From: Kaistella sp. SH40-3
Lineage (GTDB): Bacteria; Bacteroidota; Bacteroidia; Flavobacteriales; Weeksellaceae
Assembly (NCBI RefSeq): GCF_030686865.1
Contig: NZ_JAQYUS010000003.1
Span: forward strand, 62,001-126,000
Reading direction: 5' to 3'
DNA: 64,000 bases
The notes under the pieces: model-generated
Database searches by the model: none
What the model saw: only the letters and a program-made list of their open reading frames with translations
What the model was told of the DNA's origin: nothing
In this document: piece after piece, positions 51,076 to 59,581 of the stretch
How positions within the stretch are numbered: position 1 is the first letter of the stretch
Layout of the letters: each line of letters begins with the position of its first letter
Position numbers and translations under genes: made by a program

Positions 51076-53256
51076 ATGAACCAAAACTCCAAGAAAGATA
51101 ACCTGAATGATAGCACTCATTCAGAAAAATCGCCGTTTGAACGCAGTCGCTTCGGTGGCAGCGTAAAGTCGCCTAAAGTTAAAAGTGAGGTTCCTGTATC
51201 AAAAAGTGATTTGGGGAAAGGCGCTCAAAAACTATGGCAGAATAAAACCACCCAAATTAACTGGAGTGTTTTAATAATATCATCTGCAGTAATTGCGTCG
51301 TTTTCATTTTGGGCAATTGCGATGCCTGATCAAGCGAGATCAACAATGAAATTAACCGTTAACTGGATCGCCACCAATTTGGGCTGGTACTACGTTTTGA
51401 CGATGGCGCTTGTCATTTTCTTTGTCGTCTGGGTGGCACTATCAAAAGCATGAAATTTGCGTTTGGGACCTGATGATTCGCGGCCACAATATGGACTGGC
51501 TACCTGGGCCGCAATGCTTTTTGCAGCAGGTGTCGGAATTGACCTTTTGTTTTTCTCGGTGACGGGACCCGTCGTACAATATTTAACGCCACCCTCGGGT
51601 GATGCAGAATCTGCCGCTGCTTTACAGGATGCGGTCGTTTGGACCATGTTTCACTATGGTATCGCCGGTTGGGCGGTCTATGCACTACTCGGGATGGCAA
51701 TGGGATATTTTGCTTATCGATGGAATTTGCCGCTTTCAATCCGGGCAGCGCTCTATCCACTTTTTGGGAAACGAGTAAAAGGTCCGTTAGGTCACGCCAT
51801 CAGCACCATCGCATTGATAGGAACTGTTTTTGGCGTCGCAACCACCATGGGAATTGGCGTGGTGCTGCTTAACGTTGGTTTCGCAAAACTGTTTGGCTTT
51901 AGCGAAGGTCTAACTTTGCAAATTGCACTGGTTATTGGCGCTGTGATTTTAACGATTGCAGCAACAACATCGGGCGTAGATCGTGGAATCCGCTGGATTT
52001 CTGAATTGAATCTGTGGAGCGCCGTGGCCATGATGGCCTTTATTCTGTTTGCAGGCCAAACCGCATTTTTACTTAACGCCCTGGTAGAAAACATCGGTCA
52101 ATTTTTGGTGACGCTGCCTTCAAGAATGTTTAAAACTTTTGCCTACGTTCCGGACAGCAGTGACTGGATGGGCAGTTGGACCCTTTTCTTTTGGGCCTTT
52201 TGGCTGGCGTGGGGACCTTTTGTAGGCGTATTTTTGGCTCGGATTTCCCGGGGCCGAACGTTACGCGAATTTGTAGTTGCGGCGATTACGGTACCGGTGC
52301 TTTGTGACTTTATTATCGTGTCCTTTTTTGGCAACTCAGCCCTGTACGAAGTATTACAAGGCAACACAAAATTTGCCCAACTGGCAATCACAAGTCCTGA
52401 ACATGGCTGGTATACACTTTTGGGAATGTTCCCTGCACCCCTATTCCTGATTGCTCTTGCCACCTTTTCAGGATTGTTATTTTACATTACCAGTGCCAAC
52501 TCTGGTGCTATGGTAATGTCAAATTTTTCAGCCTCGATTCCTGATCCCAGTGAGGATGGTCCTAAATGGTTACGAATATTTTGGGCCGTTCTAACAGCAG
52601 TACTGACCATTTCTATGCTTCTGGCAGGCGGCGTTATTACAATGGAATATGCCACGCTAATTTTTGCGCTTCCGGTAACTGTTATTGCTTATCTGGTCAT
52701 GTTTTCATTTTATAAAGCGGTTCGGATAGAGCGTGCAGAACAAGAAGGAAAAGTAATTCGCGATCCAACAATTACTCCAAGCGGTGGTCATATTCCCGAT
52801 CGTTCCTGGAAACAGCAACTTGGGCAGATGCTTACTTTTGCCTCAAAAAAAGAAGGAGTACAGTATTTAGAGCGTGTGATTCGCCCTGCTCTTGATGACG
52901 TGGCGGCGGAATTTAGAGGTCAGGGTTATGATGCCGAGCGTCAGAATGCCGACCACGACGAAACAATCTCAACCATCGATCCTACTCGCCCTTCGGGACC
53001 TTTACTGAGGGTGTCGACGGACGGTGTTCATGATTTTTATTATCAAGTGGCTATGGTGGCGACACCAGCACCGACCTTTAGCGGAAAAATGGCCTCCGAC
53101 AACGATGTTTATTATCGTCTCGAAGTCACTACCCAAACTGGATCAGGTGGCTATGATTTAATGGGATTGAGCCGTCAGCAGGTGATTGATGATGTACTGG
53201 AGCAATATGAGGCGTATATTACCTATATCAGATCGGCGCGAGAGGAAGACGAATAA
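51076..53256 (+). pseudogene. BCCT-family transporter (BetT-like), interrupted by an in-frame TGA
   Basis: The frame starting at ATG 51076 is open to 53256 over 727 codons except for TGA at 51451-51453 (codon 126). The first part has 'WSVLIISSAVIASFSFWAIAMP'. After the stop, and in the same frame, comes 'NLRLGPDDSRPQYGLATWAAMLFAAGVGIDL', then 'SDWMGSWTLFFWAFWLAWGPFVGVFLARISRGRT', the BCCT signature. The C-terminal about 130 residues form a soluble tail like that of BetT-type choline transporters. One base (for example GGA to TGA) explains the break, or two compensating indels. Without read-through the transporter is lost at TM2. GC is visibly higher (about half in sampled lines) than in the neighbours, which suggests transfer. 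Confidence 0.85.
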
Positions 53257-53367
53257 AGCCGTTTAACCTTCTCTAGGTTTTAAAAATGAAGAGTTTATTT
53301 TAAGAAATCATCTTTCCATTTAAAATTTATAATTTTTACTACGCCAAAGAAATATTTAGTTTTAAAA

Positions 53368-53443
53368 ATGAATCCAGCGGCAAAACCCACAATCTCCACC
53401 ATCGGTCGTTGCACCCTTACAATCAAATAGTTTCTGGATTATT
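53368..53443 (+). pseudogene. Fragment of a DUF488-domain gene
   Basis: The codons from ATG 53368 read M-N-P-A-A-K-P-T-I-S-T-I-G-R-C-T-L-T-I-K-*-F-L-D. They align without gaps to the start of the intact DUF488 gene at 56445 (M-K-S-T-A-K-P-T-I-F-T-I-G-H-S-T-R-T-I-E-E-F-L-D), including CACCATCGGTC and TTTCTGGA at the DNA level. The fragment ends where a hairpin repeat (R3) begins. It is a decayed or truncated copy 3 kb upstream of the intact gene. Confidence 0.78.
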
Positions 53444-53448
53444 GAATC

Positions 53449-53475
53449 TCCCGCACGATTCTATTTTGTGGTTTA
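53449..53475 (+). repeat. Hairpin repeat R3 (degenerate)
   Basis: TCCCGCACGATTCTATTTTG then TGGTTTA resembles R1 with several substitutions and keeps the CCGCACGA ... TGTGG logic. The downstream CAAAATTTC...TTTCAAT also resembles the flank of R1. Confidence 0.6.
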
Positions 53476-53522
53476 CGGAACACAAAATTTCTAAATTAGA
53501 ATTTCAATCTTTAATTTATGAT

Positions 53523-53552
53523 GACCACACGAAAGGATTCGTGCGGCAGCAT
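53523..53552 (-). repeat. Hairpin repeat R4 (inverted)
   Basis: On the minus strand it contains CTGCCGCACGAATCC then TTTCGTGTGG, the same core as R1 and R2. It lies 47 bp from R3 in the opposite orientation. Confidence 0.85.
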
Positions 53553-53980
53553 ATGAATTTAACTTGTCAAAGTTTATAAACTCAGATGTCGCAGATTTAT
53601 GATCCGTGATAAACCCGCTCCAAAAAAAGATTTACCGCACTAATTATCTCTATACGATATCCTCTTAAACGCTCGTTTATTGATGACTTTATTTTGCTTT
53701 TCTTTAAAATGCTTCCCTTTTTATTGAATAATTCCTCATTCATTCTTTTTTTATCTTGCTATTTTACTTCCTTTTTTTTATATTGGTAGAGGTAAATTAT
53801 GACCCGCACATTTAGAAAGAAATGACATCGGTAGTAATACGCTCCTAAGCCGTTAATTATAAAAACAAAATTTTGCGTTATTTTCTTATTCGACGGCGAT
53901 CAAAATTACTGTAGAAGATTTATCAACTGCCTATTAAAATTGTCTCATCTAAAAAATACATTTCAAAAAGAGAAAAACGA

Positions 53981-55462
53981 ATGAATTTAACCACCGAAAA
54001 CATCCTGTTAATTGGATCACTGTTACTTTTCGTAAGTATCATTGTAGGCAAGACTTCTTATAAATTCGGCGTACCGACTTTGTTGCTCTTTTTGGTGGTA
54101 GGAATGTTGGCTGGGTCAGATGGAATTTTGGGAATTTATTTTGACAGCCCGAAACTTGCCCAATTAATTGGGATTGTTGCCCTTAACTTTATTTTATTTT
54201 CCGGCGGGCTCGATACCGACTGGACTTCGGTAAAACCAATACTTCGCGAAGGAATCGTTTTGTCTACCGTGGGTGTTTTACTCACTGCCTTAACACTAGG
54301 TACGTTTGTGTTTTACGTTACCGACTTTACTATTTATGAAAGTATGTTGCTCGGCTCCATCGTTTCATCTACAGATGCAGCAGCCGTATTTTCAATTCTG
54401 CGTTCAAAAAGTCTTGCCTTGAAGAGCAATCTAAGACCTACTTTAGAATTAGAAAGCGGGAGCAACGATCCTATGGCATACGTTCTCACCATTGCATTTT
54501 TGACCTTGGTTATCAATCAAGATCAAAGTTTATCTTCTATTATTCCCCTCTTTTTTCAACAAATGGTTTTGGGTGGAATTGCAGGTTTTGGCTTTGGTAA
54601 ACTGAGTAAATTCATTATCAACCGCATTAAACTTGACTTCGAAGGTCTTTATCCCGTTTTGGTCATTGCGTTAATGTTTATCACTTTTTCGGCGACTGAT
54701 TTTGTGGGTGGCAACGGCTTTCTTGCCATTTATATTTGTGCCGTATTTTTGGGAAGTCAAGACCTAATCCATAAAAAAACGATTTTAAAAATGTATGATG
54801 GACTCGCGTGGCTCATGCAGATCGTTCTGTTCTTAACCTTAGGTTTACTCGTTTATCCCTCAGAAATTACACCCGTAATCGGGATCGGACTTTTAATTTC
54901 CCTCTTCTTAATTATTGTTGCCCGACCCGTAAGTGTATTTCTGAGTTTGATGTTTTTCAAAATGGAATTGCGAAGACGCTTTTATATTTCTTGGGTGGGT
55001 TTGCGCGGTGCAGTGCCTATTGTTTTTGCTACGTATCCACTTTTGGCGGGCATTGACAAAGCCGATATGATTTTCAATATTGTATTTTTTATTTCCATTA
55101 CCTCGGTTCTTATTCAGGGTACCACCCTCTCCGTAGTCGCTAAATGGCTCAATGTTGCACTACCAGCCAAAAATAAAACCATGACGAACTTAGACCAGTT
55201 TATATTGGATCTCCCAAAATCATCACTGAAAGAATTCGAACTGCTCCCTGATGATCATTGCGTCGATAAAAGAATTGTTGATTTAAATTTTCCGCAATCC
55301 ACGTTTATTGTGATGATCAAAAGAAACGGAGAGTATATTCGCCCCGGTGGTTCAACAAAATTAAAAGCCCATGATGTCTTAATGGTTCTGGCAGACGAAG
55401 ATAAAGACTTTAATATGTTAAGTGATTTTCTGCATCAACCCAAGTTTCTCGTAAAACCCTAA
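53981..55462 (+). CDS. Cation/proton antiporter (NhaP2/CPA1-type) with TrkA-C domain
   Basis: The 493-residue protein has about twelve membrane segments (1-390) with the CPA motifs: 'LLLFLVVGMLAGSDG', 'NFILFSGGLDTDW', 'SSTDAAAVFSIL' (ion-binding Asp in STDAA) and 'ESGSNDPMAY' (the paired Asn-Asp). The cytoplasmic part (about 405-493) has a TrkA-C/RCK-C domain: 'LPDDHCVDKRIVDLNFPQSTFIVMIKRNGEYIRPGGSTKLKAHDVLMVLAD'. The NhaP2 group exchanges potassium or sodium for protons and helps in pH and osmotic balance. It is 4 bp upstream of a universal stress gene. Confidence 0.9.
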   Translation: MNLTTENILLIGSLLLFVSIIVGKTSYKFGVPTLLLFLVVGMLAGSDGILGIYFDSPKLAQLIGIVALNFILFSGGLDTDWTSVKPILREGIVLSTVGVLLTALTLGTFVFYVTDFTIYESMLLGSIVSSTDAAAVFSILRSKSLALKSNLRPTLELESGSNDPMAYVLTIAFLTLVINQDQSLSSIIPLFFQQMVLGGIAGFGFGKLSKFIINRIKLDFEGLYPVLVIALMFITFSATDFVGGNGFLAIYICAVFLGSQDLIHKKTILKMYDGLAWLMQIVLFLTLGLLVYPSEITPVIGIGLLISLFLIIVARPVSVFLSLMFFKMELRRRFYISWVGLRGAVPIVFATYPLLAGIDKADMIFNIVFFISITSVLIQGTTLSVVAKWLNVALPAKNKTMTNLDQFILDLPKSSLKEFELLPDDHCVDKRIVDLNFPQSTFIVMIKRNGEYIRPGGSTKLKAHDVLMVLADEDKDFNMLSDFLHQPKFLVKP

Positions 55463-55466
55463 ACCA

Positions 55467-56285
55467 ATGAAAAAAAGATTTATCATCCTTGTTGATTTTT
55501 CAGACCAAACAACCAACTTGATTCGATATGCGTGTGACTGGAGCAAGCAAGCCAACGCAAAATTAATGCTGGTCCATGAAACTATAGTCATAGCGCCGTC
55601 TCTAATTGACAGCGAGAGCAGAGAGCAAATTACCCAAGAAGCCAATAATGCGGCTTTTCAAAAAATGAAAGCGCTTACAGATGAATTAATTCCAGCCTCC
55701 GTTGAAATTTCATTCTCTATTTCAGAAAGCCATGTACAAACTACGCTGACCAATCTTTTAGCAGAACCTTTTGAAAACTATATTTTCGCAGGACTTTCCG
55801 GCACCGGGATAATCAAACAAATATTGATAGGAAGTGTTACTCTTCAGATCATTGAAAATATCAACAATACGGTGATCGCAATGCCAAAAGATATTTATAA
55901 GTTTTCACATGAGAAAATTTTTGTTGCGGTAACAGAAACCCATCCATTGAATATCCTGGAATTAAATAAAGTTTTGAATCTTATGGATGAAGCGGAAACT
56001 TGTATTACTTTTTTCTATCTCGCCAAACCTAAAGAAGACACTGCCGGAATAGAAGTTCTTTTAACTGATCTCGCAAAATTATTCGCAGAACGTTACGAGA
56101 CAAAAACTGCGATTTACAAAGGCAGAAACCGAATTTCGGAAATCAAGAAAGTGATCAATAACAAAGAAGAAGAACTCCTGATTGTTCAAAAAGGTTCCCG
56201 ACTTTTGACGGACCAGATTTTTAGAAAATTTTTAATTAACGAATTAGTCTATGAAGGGCAAACTCCTTTAATTGTATTACCGTAA
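55467..56285 (+). CDS. Universal stress protein, two-domain
   Basis: The 272-residue protein has two UspA-like halves. The first, 'KRFIILVDFSDQTTNLIRYACDWSKQANAKLMLVHE', ends near 'GTGIIKQILIGSVTLQIIENINNTVIAMP' (the G-x2-G-x9-G(S/T) nucleotide loop region). The second runs from about residue 145, 'KIFVAVTETHPLNILELNKV', to 'TPLIVLP'. It is probably in one operon with the antiporter, which often happens for ion homeostasis genes. It likely binds a nucleotide and modulates a partner protein. Confidence 0.85.
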   Translation: MKKRFIILVDFSDQTTNLIRYACDWSKQANAKLMLVHETIVIAPSLIDSESREQITQEANNAAFQKMKALTDELIPASVEISFSISESHVQTTLTNLLAEPFENYIFAGLSGTGIIKQILIGSVTLQIIENINNTVIAMPKDIYKFSHEKIFVAVTETHPLNILELNKVLNLMDEAETCITFFYLAKPKEDTAGIEVLLTDLAKLFAERYETKTAIYKGRNRISEIKKVINNKEEELLIVQKGSRLLTDQIFRKFLINELVYEGQTPLIVLP

Positions 56286-56444
56286 GATAGAAGCAATTTT
56301 ATGCTGAAATCTCAAGTGTTTTTTCATGAAAGATCGTCTCAATAAAGATGAAAGTAAATTGCTTGAAGTGAAGATCCGGGACTTTTAAACACTCCTATTT
56401 TCATTTAAAATTTCTAATAAGGATCAGATATAATTAATAATTAA

Positions 56445-56987
56445 ATGAAGTCTACAGCAAAACCAACCATCTTCACCATCGGTCATTCTACCAGAACGAT
56501 TGAAGAATTTCTGGACTTGCTTTTTTCATTTGATATAAAAATTTTGGCAGATATTCGAAGACTTCCCGGTTCCAGAAAATATCCGCAATTTGATCAGGAT
56601 GCTTTGAAAAAGTCTTTAGAAGAAAACGGAATTGAATATGTTTACATCGAAGATTTAGGCGGAAGAAGAAAAGTTTCACCCGATTCAAAAAATACAGCGT
56701 GGCGAAATAAATCTTTTCAAGGTTACGCCGATTACATGGAAACGGAATCTTTTGAAAATGGAATCAAAGTCCTTGAAAAACTGGCCTTGGAAAAAAATAC
56801 AGCAATGATGTGTTCCGAAGCAGTTTGGTGGCGGTGTCATCGCTCGATGGTTTCGGATTATTTGAAATCAAAAGGTTGGGAAGTTTTACATATTATGGCT
56901 TTAGGAAAAGCCACGGAACATCCTTACACTTCTCCGGCGAGAGTTTTAGGCGATCAGGTTTTTTATTCGGAAGAGCGTACGGATTAA
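56445..56987 (+). CDS. DUF488 domain-containing protein
   Basis: The 180-residue protein is a full DUF488: 'IFTIGHSTRTIEEFLDLLFSFDIKILADIRRLPGSRKYPQFDQDALKKSLEENGIEYVYIEDLGGRR', 'YADYMETESFENGIKVLEKLALEKNTAMMCSEAVWWRCHRSMVSDYL' (the Cys-x7-Cys-H-R element) and a C-terminal 'HPYTSPARVL'. The family is common and its reaction is not settled. The stop codon (56985-56987) is partly inside a half-REP (56986-57000). A decayed copy of its start is 3 kb upstream. Confidence 0.9.
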   Translation: MKSTAKPTIFTIGHSTRTIEEFLDLLFSFDIKILADIRRLPGSRKYPQFDQDALKKSLEENGIEYVYIEDLGGRRKVSPDSKNTAWRNKSFQGYADYMETESFENGIKVLEKLALEKNTAMMCSEAVWWRCHRSMVSDYLKSKGWEVLHIMALGKATEHPYTSPARVLGDQVFYSEERTD

Positions 56988-57000
56988 CCTTGACAAGGTT
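56986..57000 (+). repeat. Solo REP half-site of the RAYT family
   Basis: AACCTTGACAAGGTT, identical to one arm of the RAYT-linked REPs 20 kb upstream, followed by CTTAAGAAAA (compare CTTCAAAAA). It overlaps the stop codon of the DUF488 gene. Confidence 0.8.
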
Positions 57001-57099
57001 CTTAAGAAAATCTGTTCAAAACTTTGTCAACGATTTTAATTTGGCTCCGCCGAATCTTCGATTTGACAAAGTGCAGCAATAACATTTAAAAAAGTAGCG

Positions 57100-57312
57100 A
57101 TGAATACAAAATTCAAAATCGGCGACAAAGTCAACTGGAATTCGGAAGTCGGAAGAGTTTCGGGAACGATTATTAAAATCCATACCAAGGATTTTGATTA
57201 CAAAGGTTACACACACCACGCAACAGAAGATAATCCACAGTACGAAATCAAAAGCAGCAAAACCGATCATATCGCAGCGCACAAAGGTTCCGCACTAACA
57301 AAAGAGAAATAA
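57100..57312 (+). CDS. DUF2945 family protein (TUDOR-like, HVA1 type)
   Basis: The 70-residue protein fits DUF2945: 'FKIGDKVNWNSEVGRVSGTIIKIHTKDFDYKGYTHHATEDNPQYEIKSSKTDHIAAHKGSALTK'. The K-x-G-D-x-V-x-W start and the 'HKGSAL' end are diagnostic. The fold is TUDOR/SH3-like; the role in bacteria is unknown. It lies 112 bp after the DUF488 gene, probably in the same small group of stress-type proteins. Confidence 0.88.
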   Translation: MNTKFKIGDKVNWNSEVGRVSGTIIKIHTKDFDYKGYTHHATEDNPQYEIKSSKTDHIAAHKGSALTKEK

Positions 57313-57325
57313 TCTTTAGGATAAA

Positions 57326-57463
57326 TTTTACCGCAAAAGATACAAAAGATTCTATGAAGCAAATCAAAATTTACAAAATTCGAATAGAATTATAATGTTA
57401 CTTTTTGCCTTCTTTTGAATCTTCTTTTTTTACATTTGTCTTTTGCCTCTTTTGCGGTTAAAA
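57326..57463. repeat. Inverted pair of CCGCAAAAGA-type repeats
   Basis: TTTTACCGCAAAAGA then TACAAAAGA at 57326-57349 is the imperfect reverse complement of TCTTTTGCCTCTTTTGCGGT then TAAAA at 57439-57463 (three or so mismatches). The pair frames a gap downstream of DUF2945. A -7 box (TACATTTG, 57431-57438) of the LysR gene adjoins the second arm. Confidence 0.6.
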
Positions 57464-57507
57464 GTTAAAAAAATGCATTTTTGCACCAATATTTTAATTC
57501 TACAAAA

Positions 57508-58389
57508 ATGTTCGATTACCGACTGAAAGTTTTTTATACCGTTGCCAACCGTTTGAGTTTTACCAAAGCCGCAAACGAACTCAATATTTCGCAACCTGCG
57601 GTGACCAAACATATTAAAGAAATTGAGAATCAACTCAACACCAAATTATTTGACCGGAAAGGCACCACGATTCAATTAACAGAAAGCGGAAAAATACTTT
57701 TTGTCTACGCCGAAAAAAATCGCCAATTGTATCGAGATTTAGAATTTGCAATTTCTCAATTGAATAAATCAGAAAAAGGAAAGTTGAAAATAGGCGCCAG
57801 TACAACGATCGCACAATATATTCTCCCTGAAATTCTGGCGAAATTCAATTCCTATTATAAAGACATCAACATCGAATTGGTTACCCATAATTCTGAAGAC
57901 ATTTCTACTTTGCTCAAAAACGGACAGATCGATTTAGGAATCGTGGAAGGTGAATCGAAATCTTCTTACTTTGATTATGAAAAATTTAAGCGCGATGAAA
58001 TCGTGTTGGTTTGTAAATCCAATCATCCTTTGGTGAATAAAAATTTTAAGATAAAAGATCTATACGATATCGATTTAATTGTAAGAGAGCAAGGTTCCGG
58101 CACGCAGGAATTTATTCAGAATCAGTTAAAAAAATCCGGACTCGAGGTTCAGAAATTAAACATCATCATGCAATTGGGAAGCAGTGAAAGCATTAAAAAT
58201 TATTTACTGCATTCTGAAGCCCTGGCTTTTTTATCCATCAACACGATTTTACCGGAACTGAAAAACAACCAGTTAAGCGTTATCGATATTAAGAATTTCA
58301 GTATTGAAAGGGATTTTAACTTTATTACTTTAAAGGGAGAACAGTCTGAACTCATTCATCTTTTTATGAAATTCGTTAATTATAACTAA
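57508..58389 (+). CDS. LysR-family transcriptional regulator (YeiE-like)
   Basis: The 293-residue protein has an N-terminal winged HTH: 'FDYRLKVFYTVANRLSFTKAANELNISQPAVTKHIKEIENQLNTKLFDRKGTTIQLTESG'. The effector domain (about 90-293) has 'LKIGASTTIAQYILPEILAKFNSYYKDINIELV' and 'LIVREQGSGTQEFIQNQLKKSGL'. It is followed on the same strand by yeiH, as in the yeiE-yeiH pair of enterobacteria, so control of sulfite/sulfur-related export is the likely role. The ATG at 57508 is chosen because the HTH starts right there; an in-frame TTG at 57481 is weaker. Confidence 0.88.
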   Translation: MFDYRLKVFYTVANRLSFTKAANELNISQPAVTKHIKEIENQLNTKLFDRKGTTIQLTESGKILFVYAEKNRQLYRDLEFAISQLNKSEKGKLKIGASTTIAQYILPEILAKFNSYYKDINIELVTHNSEDISTLLKNGQIDLGIVEGESKSSYFDYEKFKRDEIVLVCKSNHPLVNKNFKIKDLYDIDLIVREQGSGTQEFIQNQLKKSGLEVQKLNIIMQLGSSESIKNYLLHSEALAFLSINTILPELKNNQLSVIDIKNFSIERDFNFITLKGEQSELIHLFMKFVNYN

Positions 58390-58447
58390 TGGTTATACCC
58401 AAGAATAAAATGTGATGGAAATTCACATAGCAAATGTCGGACATTTG
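58381..58447. promoter_or_regulatory. Three palindromes between the LysR gene and yeiH
   Basis: TATAACTAATGGTTATA (58381-58397; contains the LysR T-N11-A form), TGTGATGGAAATTCACA (58411-58427) and CAAATGTCGGACATTTG (58431-58447, a perfect 8-1-8 palindrome). They fill the 84-bp gap upstream of yeiH and are good operator candidates. Confidence 0.5.
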
Positions 58448-58473
58448 TACCAGCAAATAAATACAAAACGACG

Positions 58474-59409
58474 ATGCAAACCATTTCAATCAAAGACCTT
58501 TTAAGAAAATCACTCTTTTTTATATTGGTTATTTTCTGTGTTTCTCCTCTTGCTTCCTCTCCGATCGCTCTCGCCCTGGGAATCGCTTTCACCATTATTA
58601 TCGAGAATCCGTATGAGCAATATCTGCATAAATACATTCACATTTTACTGCAAATTTCGATTGTAGGATTAGGTTTTGGTTTGCAGTTAAACGAAGCGCT
58701 AAAAGCCGGAAGAGAAGGAATTACCTTAACCATCATGAGTATTTCCACCGTGATGATCCTGGGATATTTCTTAGGTAAATTATTAAAATTAGAAAGACCG
58801 CTTTCTTACCTAATTTCTGTCGGAACAGCGATTTGTGGCGGAAGCGCAATTGCTGCCGTTTCGCCCATTATTAAACCGACTACGAAACAAATGTCATTAG
58901 CACTTGCGATTGTTTTCACCCTAAATTCTGTCGCACTCTTCATCTACCCAGCGATCGGACATTTATTAAACATGACTCAGGAACAGTTCGGATTGTGGTG
59001 TGCGATTGGGATTCACGACACGAGTTCGGTTGTTGGAGCCGCCAATAAATACGGTGATGTCGCTTTGAAAATCGCAACTACCGTAAAACTTTCACGCGCT
59101 TTGTGGATTATCCCGATGTCAATTATAACCATGATATTATTTAAAACAAAAGGAGCAAAAGTAAAAATTCCTTGGTTTATCGGTTATTTCATCATCGCCA
59201 TTTTACTGCACACCTACTTTCCTATTTTTGATGGATTCAGCCACATCGCAACGACTGCTGCAAAGTCAGGATTGAACTTAACCTTATTTTTTATCGGTTC
59301 TACGATCTCCATTCAGACTTTAAAAACCATCAGTTGGAAACCGCTTTTCTTAGCAATCGTTCTTTGGATTGTGGTTAGTGTAGGAAGTTTATTGCTGATT
59401 CTAAAATAA
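58474..59409 (+). CDS. yeiH: YeiH/UPF0324 family putative sulfate exporter
   Basis: The 311-residue protein has about ten membrane segments and the family motifs: 'LALGIAFTIIIENP', 'LLQISIVGLGFGLQL', 'SVGTAICGGSAIAAVSPII' and 'WCAIGIHDTSSVVGAA'. The family (PSE) is linked to export of sulfate or related anions. It follows a LysR regulator with a palindrome-rich gap and is closed by a terminator. Confidence 0.88.
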   Translation: MQTISIKDLLRKSLFFILVIFCVSPLASSPIALALGIAFTIIIENPYEQYLHKYIHILLQISIVGLGFGLQLNEALKAGREGITLTIMSISTVMILGYFLGKLLKLERPLSYLISVGTAICGGSAIAAVSPIIKPTTKQMSLALAIVFTLNSVALFIYPAIGHLLNMTQEQFGLWCAIGIHDTSSVVGAANKYGDVALKIATTVKLSRALWIIPMSIITMILFKTKGAKVKIPWFIGYFIIAILLHTYFPIFDGFSHIATTAAKSGLNLTLFFIGSTISIQTLKTISWKPLFLAIVLWIVVSVGSLLLILK

Positions 59410-59442
59410 GTTTTACTGTTTCTCAACACTTTATAACTATTC

Positions 59443-59478
59443 AACTTTCGTTAAAATACTGTTTTAGCGAAAGTTTTT
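59443..59478 (+). terminator. Terminator of yeiH
   Basis: ACTTTCGTTAAAA and TTTTAGCGAAAGT arms (one G-U pair), a 5-nt loop and T5, 34 bp after the stop codon. Confidence 0.85.
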
Positions 59479-59486
59479 ATAAATTT
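59479..59486 (+). promoter_or_regulatory. -7 box of the ClC gene
   Basis: TAAATTTG directly follows the yeiH terminator, with a leader of about 90 nt to the TTG at 59582. Confidence 0.5.
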
Positions 59487-59581
59487 GTACCACCGAATTT
59501 TTGATTGTAACCGTCTCAATGCTTGAGAGATTTCTTTATTACAGCCAATTATTTTCACCTTACAAATTTTAACTTCATCCC

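Larger units (their letters stand above)
53257..53980. other. 724-bp intergenic region with gene fossil and repeats
   Basis: It contains a fragment of a DUF488-type gene (53368-53443), a degenerate hairpin repeat R3 and an inverted copy R4. The last 400 bp show no gene, no terminator and no RNA that I can recognise. Confidence 0.65.

Noticed and set aside
51451-51453. TGA in the BCCT gene as a selenocysteine codon
   Set aside because: BCCT transporters have no redox site here, and no SECIS-like hairpin is seen right after it. A nonsense change is simpler.
50181-53552. Hairpin repeats R1-R4 as a CRISPR array
   Set aside because: Spacing is irregular (690 bp, 2.5 kb, 47 bp), orientation varies and no cas genes are present.
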